Shown: piece by piece, positions 8,161-16,723 of the stretch
How positions within the stretch are numbered: position 1 is the stretch's first letter
How the letters are laid out: each line of letters begins with the position of its first letter
Assembly (NCBI RefSeq): GCF_016862095.1
Contig: NZ_BOMH01000036.1
Location: 124,001-188,000, forward strand
DNA length: 64,000 bases
Direction: 5' to 3'
Source of the DNA: Actinoplanes cyaneus
GTDB taxonomy: Bacteria > Actinomycetota > Actinomycetes > Mycobacteriales > Micromonosporaceae
Made by a program: the position numbers and the translations under genes
Notes under the pieces: generated by a model
Told to the model about the DNA's origin: nothing
Seen by the model: the letters and a program-made list of their open reading frames with translations, nothing else
Database searches by the model: none

Positions 8161-8498
8161 GGTGTTCAAGGTGGACTAGGCGGCGCGGAAGGTCACGTTC
8201 GCGGCCGAGTTCGTGCATCCCGACCGGGTCTCGGCGCCGACCCAGGGCAACTTCCGGGAGCTCGCGGACGCGGCAACGTGATCGTCACCGCCAGCTTGAA
8301 CGGGCACACCGGCATCGCCCGGTGGCGGGCGCGGGCCGGTGGTCAGCCGCAGGAGCTGAGCACGACGGTGAGGCGGCCCGCACCGGCTTCGAGATGACCC
8401 TGACGGTCAGCGGCACGCAGGAATACGTCGTCGCCGAGGCGCTGGACGCCAAGGGGGCCGTGCTGGGCTCGTCCTCGGCGATCCCGGTGCGGGTCTAG
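8161..8498 (+). pseudogene. Arylsulfotransferase remnant
   Basis: No single open frame crosses this stretch, but consecutive pieces in different frames read like the end of an ASST-type beta-propeller sulfotransferase: LGLVFKVD, an in-frame stop, then KVTFAAEFVHPDRVSAP and TQGNFRELAD, a frameshift near 8273, NVIVTASLNGHTGIARW, and a further shift before GFEMTLTVSGTQEYVV and AEALDAKGAVLGSSSA ending at TAG 8496. The N-terminal two thirds are missing. The family call rests on the HPD...TQGN...L pattern only. Confidence 0.5.
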
Positions 8499-8567
8499 AT
8501 CAACATCCTTCCGCGCGTACGGCCGTGGAGGCGCTCCATCGCCGTACGCGCGCCGGAAGTTGATCTA
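8496..8567. terminator. Bidirectional hairpin between convergent units
   Basis: Long imperfect inverted repeat: TAGATCAAC and CTTCCG/GCGTACGGC on the left pair with GCCGTACGC, CCGGAAG and TTGATCTA on the right, around a 17-base loop. It lies exactly between the remnant ending at 8498 and the convergent CDP-alcohol phosphotransferase gene ending at 8565. Confidence 0.75.
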
Positions 8568-9284
8568 ACCGCGGAGCGCGCTGCGCCCGGTGAAGGCGAT
8601 GCTGGCAGCCAGGAACCCGCCGTTGACCAGGGTGAACACCGCCACGAACCAGACCGCGAACCCCGGCGCCACGATGAGCACCAGGCCGGCCAGCGCGACC
8701 ACCGCGCCGTAGTCACGGACCAGCTTGACCGTGCGGACCGCCGGCGAGCGGCTGGTCACCATGCTCGGCGCCTGGCCGCCCTGCTGCATCACCGACGTGA
8801 CCAGGTTGACCATCCAGGTGGCGGCGAAGGCCGACAACAGCCACGCCGGAGTGCCCGACTCCTGTGCCTTGGCGGTCGCCGAGAGGGCTGCCACCAGCGC
8901 CGACTGCACGGCCACGTCGCAGAGCACGTCGAGCCGCCCACCGGCCGCGGTGCTCTGCCCGGTGCCGCGGGCGAGCTGACCGTCGGCGCAGTCGAGGGCG
9001 TACGCCAGTTGCCAGCCGGCCAGCGCGATCAGGCCGACCAGGGCGCCGGGCACCCGGCCGTGGGCGACCGGTCCGGCCGCGGCGATCACCACGAACGCGG
9101 TGAGCAGGCCCAGGCACAGGTTGAGGATGGTCAGCGCGGTCGGGCTCAGGCCGTGCCGGCGCGCGACGACCGCGATCCGCGAGCCGATCCGCTGGCTGAT
9201 CGCCTCGCTGAACAGCCCGCCGCCACGGTTGACCGCATAGTAGTCGGCGGCCGTGGGCTCAGCGGGCGGCGAGAACGTTCGCAT
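8565..9284 (-). CDS. CDP-alcohol phosphatidyltransferase family protein
   Basis: A 239-residue membrane enzyme with the full CDP-alcohol phosphotransferase signature: DCADGQLAR, eight residues, then GGRLDVLCD, which is the DG-x2-AR-x8-G-x3-D-x3-D metal/CDP site. Five or six hydrophobic helices surround it. It transfers a phospho-alcohol from a CDP-activated donor to a hydroxyl acceptor. The start at 9284 overlaps the dehydrogenase gene by 26 bases, so the three genes from 11039 down to 8565 are one operon. The companion genes suggest that the CDP-linked moiety derives from glycerol-1-phosphate or a similar polyol phosphate; this is inference. Confidence 0.9.
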   Translation of the reverse strand: MRTFSPPAEPTAADYYAVNRGGGLFSEAISQRIGSRIAVVARRHGLSPTALTILNLCLGLLTAFVVIAAAGPVAHGRVPGALVGLIALAGWQLAYALDCADGQLARGTGQSTAAGGRLDVLCDVAVQSALVAALSATAKAQESGTPAWLLSAFAATWMVNLVTSVMQQGGQAPSMVTSRSPAVRTVKLVRDYGAVVALAGLVLIVAPGFAVWFVAVFTLVNGGFLAASIAFTGRSALRG

Positions 9285-10320
9285 ACTCGGTCAGCCTCTG
9301 CCGGGTCTCGTCCGGCGTCATCGCCAGATGTTCGAGGATGGTGTAACGGTCCGGCCGGGTCCGCGGGGCGAACTCGACGGCCCGGGCGAACTGCTCGGCG
9401 TTCAGACCGACCTCGGACGGCAGGCGCGGCAGCCGGTGCCGTCCCAGGCAGTCGGCCATCTGCGCAAAGCGCCGGTGGTCGCCGCGCAGGAACGTGCAGA
9501 ACAGCGCGCCCAGCCCGGCCAGTTCCCCGTGGGAGGCGGTCTCCGGATAGAGCGCGTCGATGGCGTGCATGATCTCGTGACAGCCACCGGACGACGGACG
9601 GCTGCTGCCCGAGATCGCCATCGCCAGCCCGCTCGCGATCAGCGACTCGGCGAGCACCGTGACGAACGCGTCGTCGGCCATGTCGCCGGGCATCGTCAGC
9701 ACCGCCTCGGCGCCCATCCGGGCCAGCGAGGCCGCGAACCCGTCGACCGGCTCGTCGCGCATCACGCGGGCCAGCTCCCAGTCGGCCAGCGCGCTGATGT
9801 TGCTGATCACGTCGCCGATGCCGGCCCGGTTGACGCGGTCCGGCCCGGTCTCCACGAAGTCCAGGTCGACGATCACGCCGAACGGGATGTGCACCCCGTA
9901 CGAGCCCTTGATCCCGTCGTTGACCAGGCTGGCCACCGGGGAGGCGATCCCGTCGTTGGCCAGGCTGGTGGCGACCGAGACCATCGGCAGGCCCCAGCGG
10001 CTGGCCGCGTACTTCGCGGTGTCGACGGTCTTGCCGCCGCCGATCCCGACCACCGCGTCGAAGTTGCCGGCCCGCAGCCGGCCGGCCAGTTCCAGCGCGG
10101 CGTCCAGGGTGCCGCCGCCGGTCACGTGGATCGTCGCGGCGCGCAGCGACGGCCGCAGCAGGCCGGCGATCCGCTCGCCGAGGCCCGGGCCGACCACGAC
10201 CGCGACCTCGCCACCGGCCGAGATCCGGCCGTCGGCCAGGATGCTGCCCAGATCCGCGACAGCGCCCCGCCGGACGTCGATGTGCAGCGGGGTCTGGACG
10301 CTACGAACTAGCAGCGGCAT
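9259..10320 (-). CDS. Glycerol-1-phosphate-dehydrogenase-like enzyme
   Basis: A 353-residue NAD(P)-dependent dehydrogenase of the iron/zinc alcohol dehydrogenase superfamily. It carries the nucleotide motif VVGIGGGKTVDTAKYAA, a substrate segment SVATSLANDGIASPVAS characteristic of the sn-glycerol-1-phosphate dehydrogenase branch (AraM/EgsA), and metal-ligand histidines in GCHEIMHAID and ETASHGELAG. The expected reaction is dihydroxyacetone phosphate to sn-glycerol-1-phosphate, the archaeal stereoisomer. It overlaps the upstream nucleotidyltransferase by 13 bases and the downstream phosphotransferase by 26, indicating tight co-translation. A 2-deoxy-inosose-synthase-like role is possible but less consistent with the SLANDG segment. 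Confidence 0.85.
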   Translation of the reverse strand: MPLLVRSVQTPLHIDVRRGAVADLGSILADGRISAGGEVAVVVGPGLGERIAGLLRPSLRAATIHVTGGGTLDAALELAGRLRAGNFDAVVGIGGGKTVDTAKYAASRWGLPMVSVATSLANDGIASPVASLVNDGIKGSYGVHIPFGVIVDLDFVETGPDRVNRAGIGDVISNISALADWELARVMRDEPVDGFAASLARMGAEAVLTMPGDMADDAFVTVLAESLIASGLAMAISGSSRPSSGGCHEIMHAIDALYPETASHGELAGLGALFCTFLRGDHRRFAQMADCLGRHRLPRLPSEVGLNAEQFARAVEFAPRTRPDRYTILEHLAMTPDETRQRLTEYANVLAAR

Positions 10321-11039
10321 GCGATGTCCCGCGCCCTGACGAGATCGTCATGGTTGTCCACCTCGATCCACTCGACCTGGCCGATGTCGGCCCCGCGGAC
10401 GGCGCCGCCGCAATTCGCGTACTCCTGGAACCCGTCCTCGTAGTAGCGGTCCGGGTCGCGCTCCCAGGTCCTCTTCAACGCGTCGGCCACCGCCGGGGCC
10501 GCCGGCGCCTCGATGATGCAGGCGCCGATGTACTCGCCGTGCGACTCGGCGGGATCCATCAGCTTCGTGATCTTGGTCAGTCGGCCGTCGGCGCCGAAAA
10601 CCGTCTTCATCTCTTCGTCGGCCACCTGCTTAACGGTGTCGACCGCGAGCAGGATGCTGGGGCCGCGCGCGGCGAGGAGGGTTTTCTCGACGCCGACCGG
10701 GTGCACGGTGTCCCCGTTGACGACCAGGGCGCCCCGCGCGAAGTGCTCCCGGGCCAGCCAGAGGGAGTACGCGTTGTTCCACTCCTGGGCGCGGTCGTTG
10801 TGGACGAGGGTGATGCGGACGCCGTACGTACGCTCGAATCCCTCTTTCCGGTCGTGCAGTGCCTCGGCGCGGTAGCCGGCCACGATCGTGACGTCGGTCA
10901 GCCCCACAGCGGCGAGGTTCCGCAGCGAGATGTCCATGATCGTGGTCTCCCCGTCCACCGGGACCAGCGCCTTGGGCAGGGTGTCGGTGTACGGGCGCAG
11001 CCGTCGTCCGGCTCCGGCGGCGAGAATGAGGCCGATCAT
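10308..11039 (-). CDS. Nucleotidyltransferase (phosphocholine/sugar-phosphate cytidylyltransferase type)
   Basis: A 243-residue enzyme opening with the nucleotide-binding signature LILAAGAGRRLRPYT followed by PKALVPVDG, then LVVNGDTVHP (metal-binding Asp of the NGD type) and YIGACIIEAP. It resembles the small LicC-like cytidylyltransferases. It is the first gene of the operon with the dehydrogenase and CDP-alcohol phosphotransferase, so its likely job is to make the CDP-activated alcohol used two genes later. CTP as nucleotide is inferred from context. The promoter must lie in the 65 bases shared with the divergent aminotransferase. Confidence 0.88.
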   Translation of the reverse strand: MIGLILAAGAGRRLRPYTDTLPKALVPVDGETTIMDISLRNLAAVGLTDVTIVAGYRAEALHDRKEGFERTYGVRITLVHNDRAQEWNNAYSLWLAREHFARGALVVNGDTVHPVGVEKTLLAARGPSILLAVDTVKQVADEEMKTVFGADGRLTKITKLMDPAESHGEYIGACIIEAPAAPAVADALKRTWERDPDRYYEDGFQEYANCGGAVRGADIGQVEWIEVDNHDDLVRARDIACRC

Positions 11040-11104
11040 GCTTCCTCCTGGCGAGTGGGAATCCGCTACGAACCGGTCGGCAGCGCCCTTCTAAGCTGGT
11101 CGGC

Positions 11105-12199
11105 ATGACCGCTGAGCAGCTCATCTCGTTCGCCCGTGGTGCTCCGTCGCTGGACATCGTCGACGTGGAAGGCCTGAAGGCCGCCGCCGCCCGCGCTTTC
11201 GACAACGATCCGGCGGGTGTCACCGCCTACGGCACGTCCGTCGGATATCTGCCGCTGCGCAAGTGGATCGCGGACAAGCACGGTGTCTCGCCGGACCAGG
11301 TCATCGTGACCAACGGCTCGCTGCAGGCCGACGCGTTCCTCTTCGGCCACCTGGTGCAGCCCGGCGACGACGTGGTCGTGGAGAAGCCGACCTACGACCG
11401 CACCCTGCTCAACCTGCAGAACCTGGGCGCCAAGGTGCACCAGGTGACGCTGCGGGAAGACGGCATCGACATCGACGAGCTGCGCGGGCTGCTCGAGTCC
11501 GGGGTCCGCCCGAAGCTGGCGCACATCATCCCGAACTACCAGAACCCGGCCGGCCTCACGCTCTCCGCGGAGAAGCGGCAGGCGCTGCTCGCACTGGCCG
11601 AGCAGTACGAGTTCATCATCTTCGAGGACGACCCGTACGTGGACATCCGGTTCCGCGGCGAGGCGCTGCCCTCGATGCTGTCGATGGACAGCAACAACCT
11701 GGTCGTGCACGCCTCCAGCTTCACCAAGACGGTCTGCCCCGGCGTCCGCGTCGGTTACCTGGTCGGCCCGGCCGCGCTGATCGACGCGATCGCGAAGAAG
11801 GCGACCAACCTCTACATCTCCCCGGGCATGGTGTCCGAGGCGATCGTGCACCAGTTCTGCGTCTCCGGCGACATCGAGAAGTCGGTGCGCAAGGTCAGTG
11901 AGGCGCTGGGCGAGCGGGCCCGGGTGCTGGCCGAGTCGATCCGGGACCGGATCCCCGGCGCGACGTTCACCGAGCCGGACGGTGGGTACTTCCTCTGGGT
12001 CGACCTGCCCTCGGACATCGACGTGAACAAGCTGTTCCCGGCGGCCATGAAGAAGGGCGTCGCGATCGTCAAGGGCAGCGACTTCCTGCTCGAGGGCGGC
12101 CACAACTCGGTGCGCCTGGCGTACTCGGCGGTCACCGTGGACCAGATCGACGAGGGTGTCCGGCGGCTCGCCGAGGCCATCGACGAGGTCCGCGGCTGA
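11105..12199 (+). CDS. PLP-dependent aminotransferase (aminoadipate-transaminase-like)
   Basis: A 364-residue fold-type I aminotransferase without the GntR N-terminal domain seen in MocR relatives. Visible features are GYLPLRKWIADKHGV, VTNGSLQADAFLF (phosphate cup), IPNYQNPAGLTLS (cofactor ring stacking and Asn), FEDDPYVDIRF (Asp binding the pyridine nitrogen) and HASSFTKTVCPGVRVGY with the Schiff-base Lys. The C-terminal segment ends VRLAYSAVTVDQIDEGVRRL. The substrate is not determinable; relatives act on branched-chain, aromatic or 2-aminoadipate substrates. It is followed by a strong hairpin terminator. Confidence 0.93.
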   Translation: MTAEQLISFARGAPSLDIVDVEGLKAAAARAFDNDPAGVTAYGTSVGYLPLRKWIADKHGVSPDQVIVTNGSLQADAFLFGHLVQPGDDVVVEKPTYDRTLLNLQNLGAKVHQVTLREDGIDIDELRGLLESGVRPKLAHIIPNYQNPAGLTLSAEKRQALLALAEQYEFIIFEDDPYVDIRFRGEALPSMLSMDSNNLVVHASSFTKTVCPGVRVGYLVGPAALIDAIAKKATNLYISPGMVSEAIVHQFCVSGDIEKSVRKVSEALGERARVLAESIRDRIPGATFTEPDGGYFLWVDLPSDIDVNKLFPAAMKKGVAIVKGSDFLLEGGHNSVRLAYSAVTVDQIDEGVRRLAEAIDEVRG

Positions 12200-12213
12200 T
12201 TCCGGTGTTTCCG

Positions 12214-12249
12214 CCCGGACGGACCCGGGAAGTAGTAGGTCCGTCCGGG
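12214..12249 (+). terminator. Rho-independent-like terminator hairpin
   Basis: A perfect 12-base inverted repeat (CCCGGACGGACC and GGTCCGTCCGGG) around a 12-base loop lies 15 bases after the aminotransferase stop. It has no long T-run, as is usual in high-GC actinobacteria. Confidence 0.75.
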
Positions 12250-12363
12250 TGGGCCCCGTGAGTCCGACCCCCCGCCGACTTCGGCGGCCCGCCCGGCCGA
12301 ACCTCCCTGCGACCCGAGGAAGTAGCCTCGATTGGTTTGTCGGGTCACCCGGGGGAGGTCGGT

Positions 12364-13491
12364 ATGAGCGAGCAGGAGAACGGTTCGTGGAACCGTAACC
12401 GCCCGCTGTCCAGGGCGTGGGCGGCCCGCGCGATGGGACGCTTCCTCGGCGCGACCGAGACGAGTCCGCAGACCGGTGAACCCGGTGCGGACGGCAGCTC
12501 GGTCGTCGACTGCGGGGTCTATGTGGCCGGTGAGCGGATTCCCGGCTCGTTCACTCCGGACCAGGCGTTCGCCGAGGTCCGCCGGCGTGACGACGCGTTC
12601 GTCTGGCTCGGTCTGCACCAGCCGTCCGAGCACGAGATGACCGAGATCGCCCATACGTACGGGCTGCACGAGCTGACCGTGGAGGACGCGGTCAAGGCCG
12701 AGCAGCGGCCGAAGCTCGAGCAGTTCGGTGAGGTGCACTTCCTCGTCCTGCGGACCGCCCGGTACGTGCCGCACCAGGAACTGACCGAGAGCTCCCAGGT
12801 GGTCGAGACCGGCCAGATGATGATCTTCGTGGGTGACCGGTTTGTGATCACGGTTCGCCACGGTGAGGCGTCCGAGATGACCCCGGTCCGCGCCGACCTG
12901 GAGAAACAGCGGGCGAACCTGCTGGAGCAGGGCCCGTGGGCGGTGGCCTACGCGGTGACCGACCGGGTCGTCGACCACTACCTGGTGGTGGCCGAGCAGG
13001 TCGAGGCCGACCTGGACCTGATCGAGGAGGGCGTCTTCTCGCGTGACCGCAGCGCCCCGATCCAGCAGGTCTACCAGCTCAAACGAGAGCTCGTGGAGTT
13101 CCGCCGGGCGGTGGTGCCGCTGCAGCGCCCGCTCGCCGGGATCATCGCGAGCCAGGGCGTGGTGCCCAAGGAGATCAGGCGTTACTTCCGGGACGTGCAG
13201 GACCATCTGACGCGTACGGTCGAGCAGGTCTCCTCCTACGACGACCTGCTCAACTCGATCCTGCAGGCACGCCTGGCCCAGGTCACGGTCGACCAGAACA
13301 ACGACATGCGCAAGATCGCCGCCTGGGCCGGTATCGCGACGGCGTGGACCGCGGCGGCCGGCATCTACGGCATGAACTTCGAGTACATGCCGGAACTCCA
13401 CTGGCGGTACGGCTATCCGGGGCTGATGGCCTTCCTCGCCGTCATCACCGTGATCCTCTACCGCGCGTTCCGGCGCAACGGCTGGTTGTAG
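12364..13491 (+). CDS. CorA-family magnesium/cobalt transporter
   Basis: A 375-residue member of the CorA family, starting at the ATG of MSEQENGSW with GGGGGAGG upstream; a nine-residue upstream extension is unlikely. The N-terminal cytosolic domain is alpha/beta (DAFVWLGLHQPSEHEM, LHELTVEDAVKAEQRPK), followed by the long stalk helix and two C-terminal membrane helices. The selectivity motif GMN is present in AAGIYGMNFEYMPEL, and the basic tail RAFRRNGWL is at the C-terminus. It probably forms a pentameric channel for Mg2+. EccB starts 16 bases downstream and may be cotranscribed. Confidence 0.95.
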   Translation: MSEQENGSWNRNRPLSRAWAARAMGRFLGATETSPQTGEPGADGSSVVDCGVYVAGERIPGSFTPDQAFAEVRRRDDAFVWLGLHQPSEHEMTEIAHTYGLHELTVEDAVKAEQRPKLEQFGEVHFLVLRTARYVPHQELTESSQVVETGQMMIFVGDRFVITVRHGEASEMTPVRADLEKQRANLLEQGPWAVAYAVTDRVVDHYLVVAEQVEADLDLIEEGVFSRDRSAPIQQVYQLKRELVEFRRAVVPLQRPLAGIIASQGVVPKEIRRYFRDVQDHLTRTVEQVSSYDDLLNSILQARLAQVTVDQNNDMRKIAAWAGIATAWTAAAGIYGMNFEYMPELHWRYGYPGLMAFLAVITVILYRAFRRNGWL

Positions 13492-13507
13492 ATATCGATA
13501 GGCTGCG

Positions 13508-14515
13508 ATGGTGCAGCAGATCCGGAGTCAGCGGCTGATCAGCGCGCTCGTCGGTCACGACGCCGACCCACGCCGGCCACCGCTGCGCCGGGCCGGATCG
13601 ATGGCCCTGACCGGTGTGCTGCTCGCCGCGCTCACCGCCGGCATCCTCGGCGGGTACGGCATGCTCACCGGCGCGAGCTCGGCCTCGCCGACCGATCCGT
13701 CAGCGGTCCTGCTCGACAAGAGGTCCGGTGCCCGCTACGTCTACCTGGAGTCTGATCGCCGCCTGCACCCGGTGCTGAACTACACGTCCGGGGCGCTGCT
13801 CGCCGGGCCCGTGGTCAAGACCGTGGCCACCGGGAAACTGGCCGGTGTGCCACTCGGGGCGACGCTCGGCATCCCGGGCGCGCCGGACACGCTGCCGGCC
13901 GCGGAGAAGCTGCTCGAGGCGGCCTGGACGGTCTGCACCGACCGCGCCGGGCGCGGCACGCTGCTGGTCGGAACCGTTCCGGCGGGCGAGCCGGTGGCGG
14001 GACGGGCGCTGCTGGTCCGGGATCCCTCGGGACGCACCTTCCTGGTGCGGGACGGCCGGCGCTTCCAGCTGCCGGACGGTGGGTCGCCCGAGCCTGCTCC
14101 GGCGCTCGTCGCGACCGCGTGGATCGACGCGGTCCCGGCCGGGCCGGACCTCACGGCGCTTCCGGCGAATGCCGGCACAGCCGATTTCTCGGTACGGGCC
14201 TGCGTCTCCCGCCCGGCGGACGAGCCGGCGGCGATCCGCCTCGACCCGGTGATCCCGGAGGGGAACACGCCCGCCGGCCCGGCGAGGGTCGACGTGGTGC
14301 ACGTGCCTCGCGGCCGGGGAGCTGTCGTGACAGCCGGTGGCGCCGGCGCCGTCCACGTCGTGACCGACGACGGGCAGAGCTGTCCGCTGTCGAGCCGGGA
14401 CGTGCTCGCCAAGCTCGGCTATCCGGCGGTGAAACCGGTCACCGTGCCGGCCGAGCTGATCGCACTGATGCCGGCCGGCCCTCTCCTGGATCCGGAGGTG
14501 GCCGGCCGGCACTGA
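13508..14515 (+). CDS. Type VII secretion EccB-like protein
   Basis: A 335-residue membrane-anchored protein. After about 30 cytosolic residues (MVQQIRSQRLISALVG, the usual EccB opening) there is one hydrophobic segment (SMALTGVLLAALTAGILGGY), and the rest is extracytoplasmic, with R-repeat-like blocks (LLDKRSGARYVYLESDRRLH, LLVRDPSGRTFLVRDG, ADFSVRACVSRP). EccB is a core component of the ESX membrane complex. It is shorter than the mycobacterial form (about 480-540 residues) and no eccC, eccD, eccE or mycosin gene accompanies it. Its companion ESX genes must lie elsewhere on the chromosome. Confidence 0.85.
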   Translation: MVQQIRSQRLISALVGHDADPRRPPLRRAGSMALTGVLLAALTAGILGGYGMLTGASSASPTDPSAVLLDKRSGARYVYLESDRRLHPVLNYTSGALLAGPVVKTVATGKLAGVPLGATLGIPGAPDTLPAAEKLLEAAWTVCTDRAGRGTLLVGTVPAGEPVAGRALLVRDPSGRTFLVRDGRRFQLPDGGSPEPAPALVATAWIDAVPAGPDLTALPANAGTADFSVRACVSRPADEPAAIRLDPVIPEGNTPAGPARVDVVHVPRGRGAVVTAGGAGAVHVVTDDGQSCPLSSRDVLAKLGYPAVKPVTVPAELIALMPAGPLLDPEVAGRH

Positions 14516-14525
14516 GCAGCGTTCA

Positions 14526-15134
14526 CTACTTCGCGGGGTAGGACTTCCCGGTCTGGTCGGAGGTCGCCGCGGTGCCGTTCGACGTGGTGTAGACGGTCGG
14601 CTCCAGCGGCTCGAACGCCGCGTCGTCCGCACCGGTCACCGGCGTCGGGTTGGGAGCGGCGTCGTACTCCTCCCACTGCGCCTGGTTGCGGCGCTTGGTG
14701 TACCAGGCGGCGCCGAGCCCGAGCGCGGTGCCCAGCAGCGCGTACCCGGCGAGCTTGCTGCCGCGGCCACGCTCCTTGCGGCCGAGCGCCTTCTCCGCCC
14801 TGCGCTGGAGCTTGTCGGCCTGCTTGCGCTGGGCCTTCAGCTCCTTCTTGGAGACCTTCTTCGTGCTCTTGCCCGCCTGCCGCACGTTCTCCGTCGCGGC
14901 GGCGACCAACGGGGTCAGCGTGGCGAGCGCGCTGTCCCAGCTCTGCGTGGCGGCGCCCTTGGCCTTTTCGGCGGCCGGCTGCACGCGCTCGACCGCGGCG
15001 TTCAACCGGGGCGCGACCGTCGCGCTGGTCTCCTGAGCGGCGATCGAAGCGGCGCGCTTGAAGTGATCCATGCTCTGTCCGAGCTCGTCACGCATCCGCG
15101 CACTCCGGCGCTTACGGCGCATCGTTGCCAACAC
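14526..15134 (-). CDS. DUF5324-like membrane-anchored protein
   Basis: A 202-residue protein; GTG 15134 is chosen because AGGAGG lies seven bases upstream, though GTG 15143 and ATG 15122 are in frame. The first half is a basic, amphipathic helical region (MRDELGQSMDHFKRAASIAA, HFKRAASIAAQETSATVA) with an Ala/Lys-rich coiled-coil part (KSTKKVSKKELKAQRKQADK). A single hydrophobic stretch follows (LAGYALLGTALGLGAAWY) and then an acidic, Pro/Thr-rich tail. This layout is that of DUF5324 proteins of actinomycetes. No function is established. It is divergent from the cyclophilin gene. Confidence 0.75.
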   Translation of the reverse strand: MLATMRRKRRSARMRDELGQSMDHFKRAASIAAQETSATVAPRLNAAVERVQPAAEKAKGAATQSWDSALATLTPLVAAATENVRQAGKSTKKVSKKELKAQRKQADKLQRRAEKALGRKERGRGSKLAGYALLGTALGLGAAWYTKRRNQAQWEEYDAAPNPTPVTGADDAAFEPLEPTVYTTSNGTAATSDQTGKSYPAK

Positions 15135-15265
15135 CAGTGCCACCTCCTGTGGTCTTGTCCCAGCTCATGTTGCCTTCTCGGGTACCCCCGCGCGGCCGGA
15201 TCAGACACATGGGGGAGGATCCGAACTGAAGAGACTGTTCCGATCCAACGCAGACGGGAGTACCC

Positions 15266-15790
15266 GTGGCCGAGACGATTTACGCCACCCTGCACACCAA
15301 CCACGGTCTTATCCGGCTCCAGCTGTTCCCGGACCACGCCCCGGCGACCGTCCGGAACTTCGTGGAACTGGCCGAGGGCACCAAGGAGTACACCGACCCG
15401 CGCACCGGTCAGAAGGGCTCCGGGCCGTACTACGACGGCACCATCTCGCACCGGGTCATCGCGGGCTTCATGATCCAGCTGGGCGACCCGACCGGCACTG
15501 GCCGGGGCGGCCCGGGCTTCCAGTTCGGTGACGAGTTCCACCCGGAGCTCTCCTTCGACCGGCCGTACCTGCTGGCCATGGCGAACGCCGGGCCGGGCAC
15601 CAACGGTTCGCAGTTCTTCATCACGGTCGCCCCGACCCCGCACCTGAACCGTCGTCACACGATCTTCGGCCAGGTCGCGGACGAGCAGTCGGCGAAGGTC
15701 GTCGACGCGATCGCCAACACCGCCACCGGCCCCGGCGACCGTCCCCGCGAGGACGTCGTGATCGAGCGGGTGGAGATCGAGCGTTCCTGA
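15266..15790 (+). CDS. Cyclophilin-type peptidyl-prolyl cis-trans isomerase
   Basis: A 174-residue single-domain cyclophilin with no signal peptide, so it is cytosolic. Conserved active-site segments are YYDGTISHRVIAGFMIQLGD (catalytic Arg, Phe and Gln region), GPGFQFGDEF, LAMANAGPGTNGSQFFITV and HLNRRHTIFGQV. The Trp of CypA that confers cyclosporin sensitivity is replaced here by His (TPHLNRRHTIFG), as in many bacterial enzymes. It probably assists folding of proline-containing proteins. The rhomboid gene starts 21 bases downstream, suggesting cotranscription. Confidence 0.95.
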   Translation: MAETIYATLHTNHGLIRLQLFPDHAPATVRNFVELAEGTKEYTDPRTGQKGSGPYYDGTISHRVIAGFMIQLGDPTGTGRGGPGFQFGDEFHPELSFDRPYLLAMANAGPGTNGSQFFITVAPTPHLNRRHTIFGQVADEQSAKVVDAIANTATGPGDRPREDVVIERVEIERS

Positions 15791-15811
15791 CGCTCACGGT
15801 ACCTTTGGTGT

Positions 15812-16723
15812 ATGAGTGAGGCTCCCTCCACGACGCCGGTGTGCTACCGCCATCCGGACACGGAGACCCTGCTCAGCTGCAGCCGGTGCGAAAAGCCGAT
15901 CTGCCCCAAATGCATGAATGACGCGGTCGTCGGCTATCAGTGCCCCGACTGCGTCAAGGACGGCCGCCGGAGCCAGCGGCGTGCGCTCAACGCCTTCGGC
16001 GGGAGCCGCGTCGCCGGTCAGGCGGCTTACGCCGTGCGCACCATCATCGGGATCAACGTCCTGGTGATGGTGGCGTCGGTGATCCTCGGCGGCCCGCGCG
16101 CGATCGCCGGGGCCGGCGGTTTCTTCGGCCTGCTCGGCTCGGGCACCCCGGTGACGGAGGCCGGCGAGGTGATCGGCTGGGCGTCGTACCCGGACGGCAG
16201 CGTCCACGGCATCGCCGACGGCGAGTGGTACCGGCTGGTCACCGCCATGTTCCTGCACTACGGCGTCGTGCACCTGCTGCTCAACATGGCGCTGCTGCTG
16301 CAGATCGGGACCTATCTGGAGTCCCGGTTCGGGCCGGCGCGCTTCCTCGCGGTCTACTTCCTGGCCGGCATCGGCGGCAACGTCGCCTGCTACCTGTTCC
16401 AGGCGCCCAACCAGCCGTCGGCCGGCGCCTCGACCGCCACGTTCGGGCTCATTATCGCGATCATCATCGTGAACCGGCGGCTGATGCTGGACACCAGCTC
16501 TCTCGTGCCGCTGCTGATCACCAACCTGCTCTTCACGTTCGGCATCCCGCAGATCTCGAAGGCGGGTCACCTCGGCGGTCTGGCCGTGGGCGCGGCCGTG
16601 ACAGCGGTCCTCGCCTACTCGCGGCTGCCGCACCGCACCGCCAAGCAGGTCATCGGCTGCGTGGTCCTGCTGGCCACGTTGATCGCCCTGTCCGTCTGGC
16701 GAACCTACGACATCCTCCCCTGA
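15812..16723 (+). CDS. Rhomboid-family intramembrane protease with N-terminal zinc finger
   Basis: A 303-residue membrane protein. The first 50 residues are a B-box-like zinc-binding module (CYRHPDTETLLSCSRC, CPKCMNDA, CPDC). Six or seven helices follow. Rhomboid landmarks are the HYGVVHLLLNMALLLQIG segment, the serine loop SAGASTATFGLIIA and the dyad histidine in KAGHLGGLAVGA. The serine motif reads GAST where most active rhomboids have GASG, so the catalytic Ser is kept but the following Gly is replaced. The C-terminal codons are part of a 48-bp tandem repeat that continues past the stop. Confidence 0.92.
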   Translation: MSEAPSTTPVCYRHPDTETLLSCSRCEKPICPKCMNDAVVGYQCPDCVKDGRRSQRRALNAFGGSRVAGQAAYAVRTIIGINVLVMVASVILGGPRAIAGAGGFFGLLGSGTPVTEAGEVIGWASYPDGSVHGIADGEWYRLVTAMFLHYGVVHLLLNMALLLQIGTYLESRFGPARFLAVYFLAGIGGNVACYLFQAPNQPSAGASTATFGLIIAIIIVNRRLMLDTSSLVPLLITNLLFTFGIPQISKAGHLGGLAVGAAVTAVLAYSRLPHRTAKQVIGCVVLLATLIALSVWRTYDILP

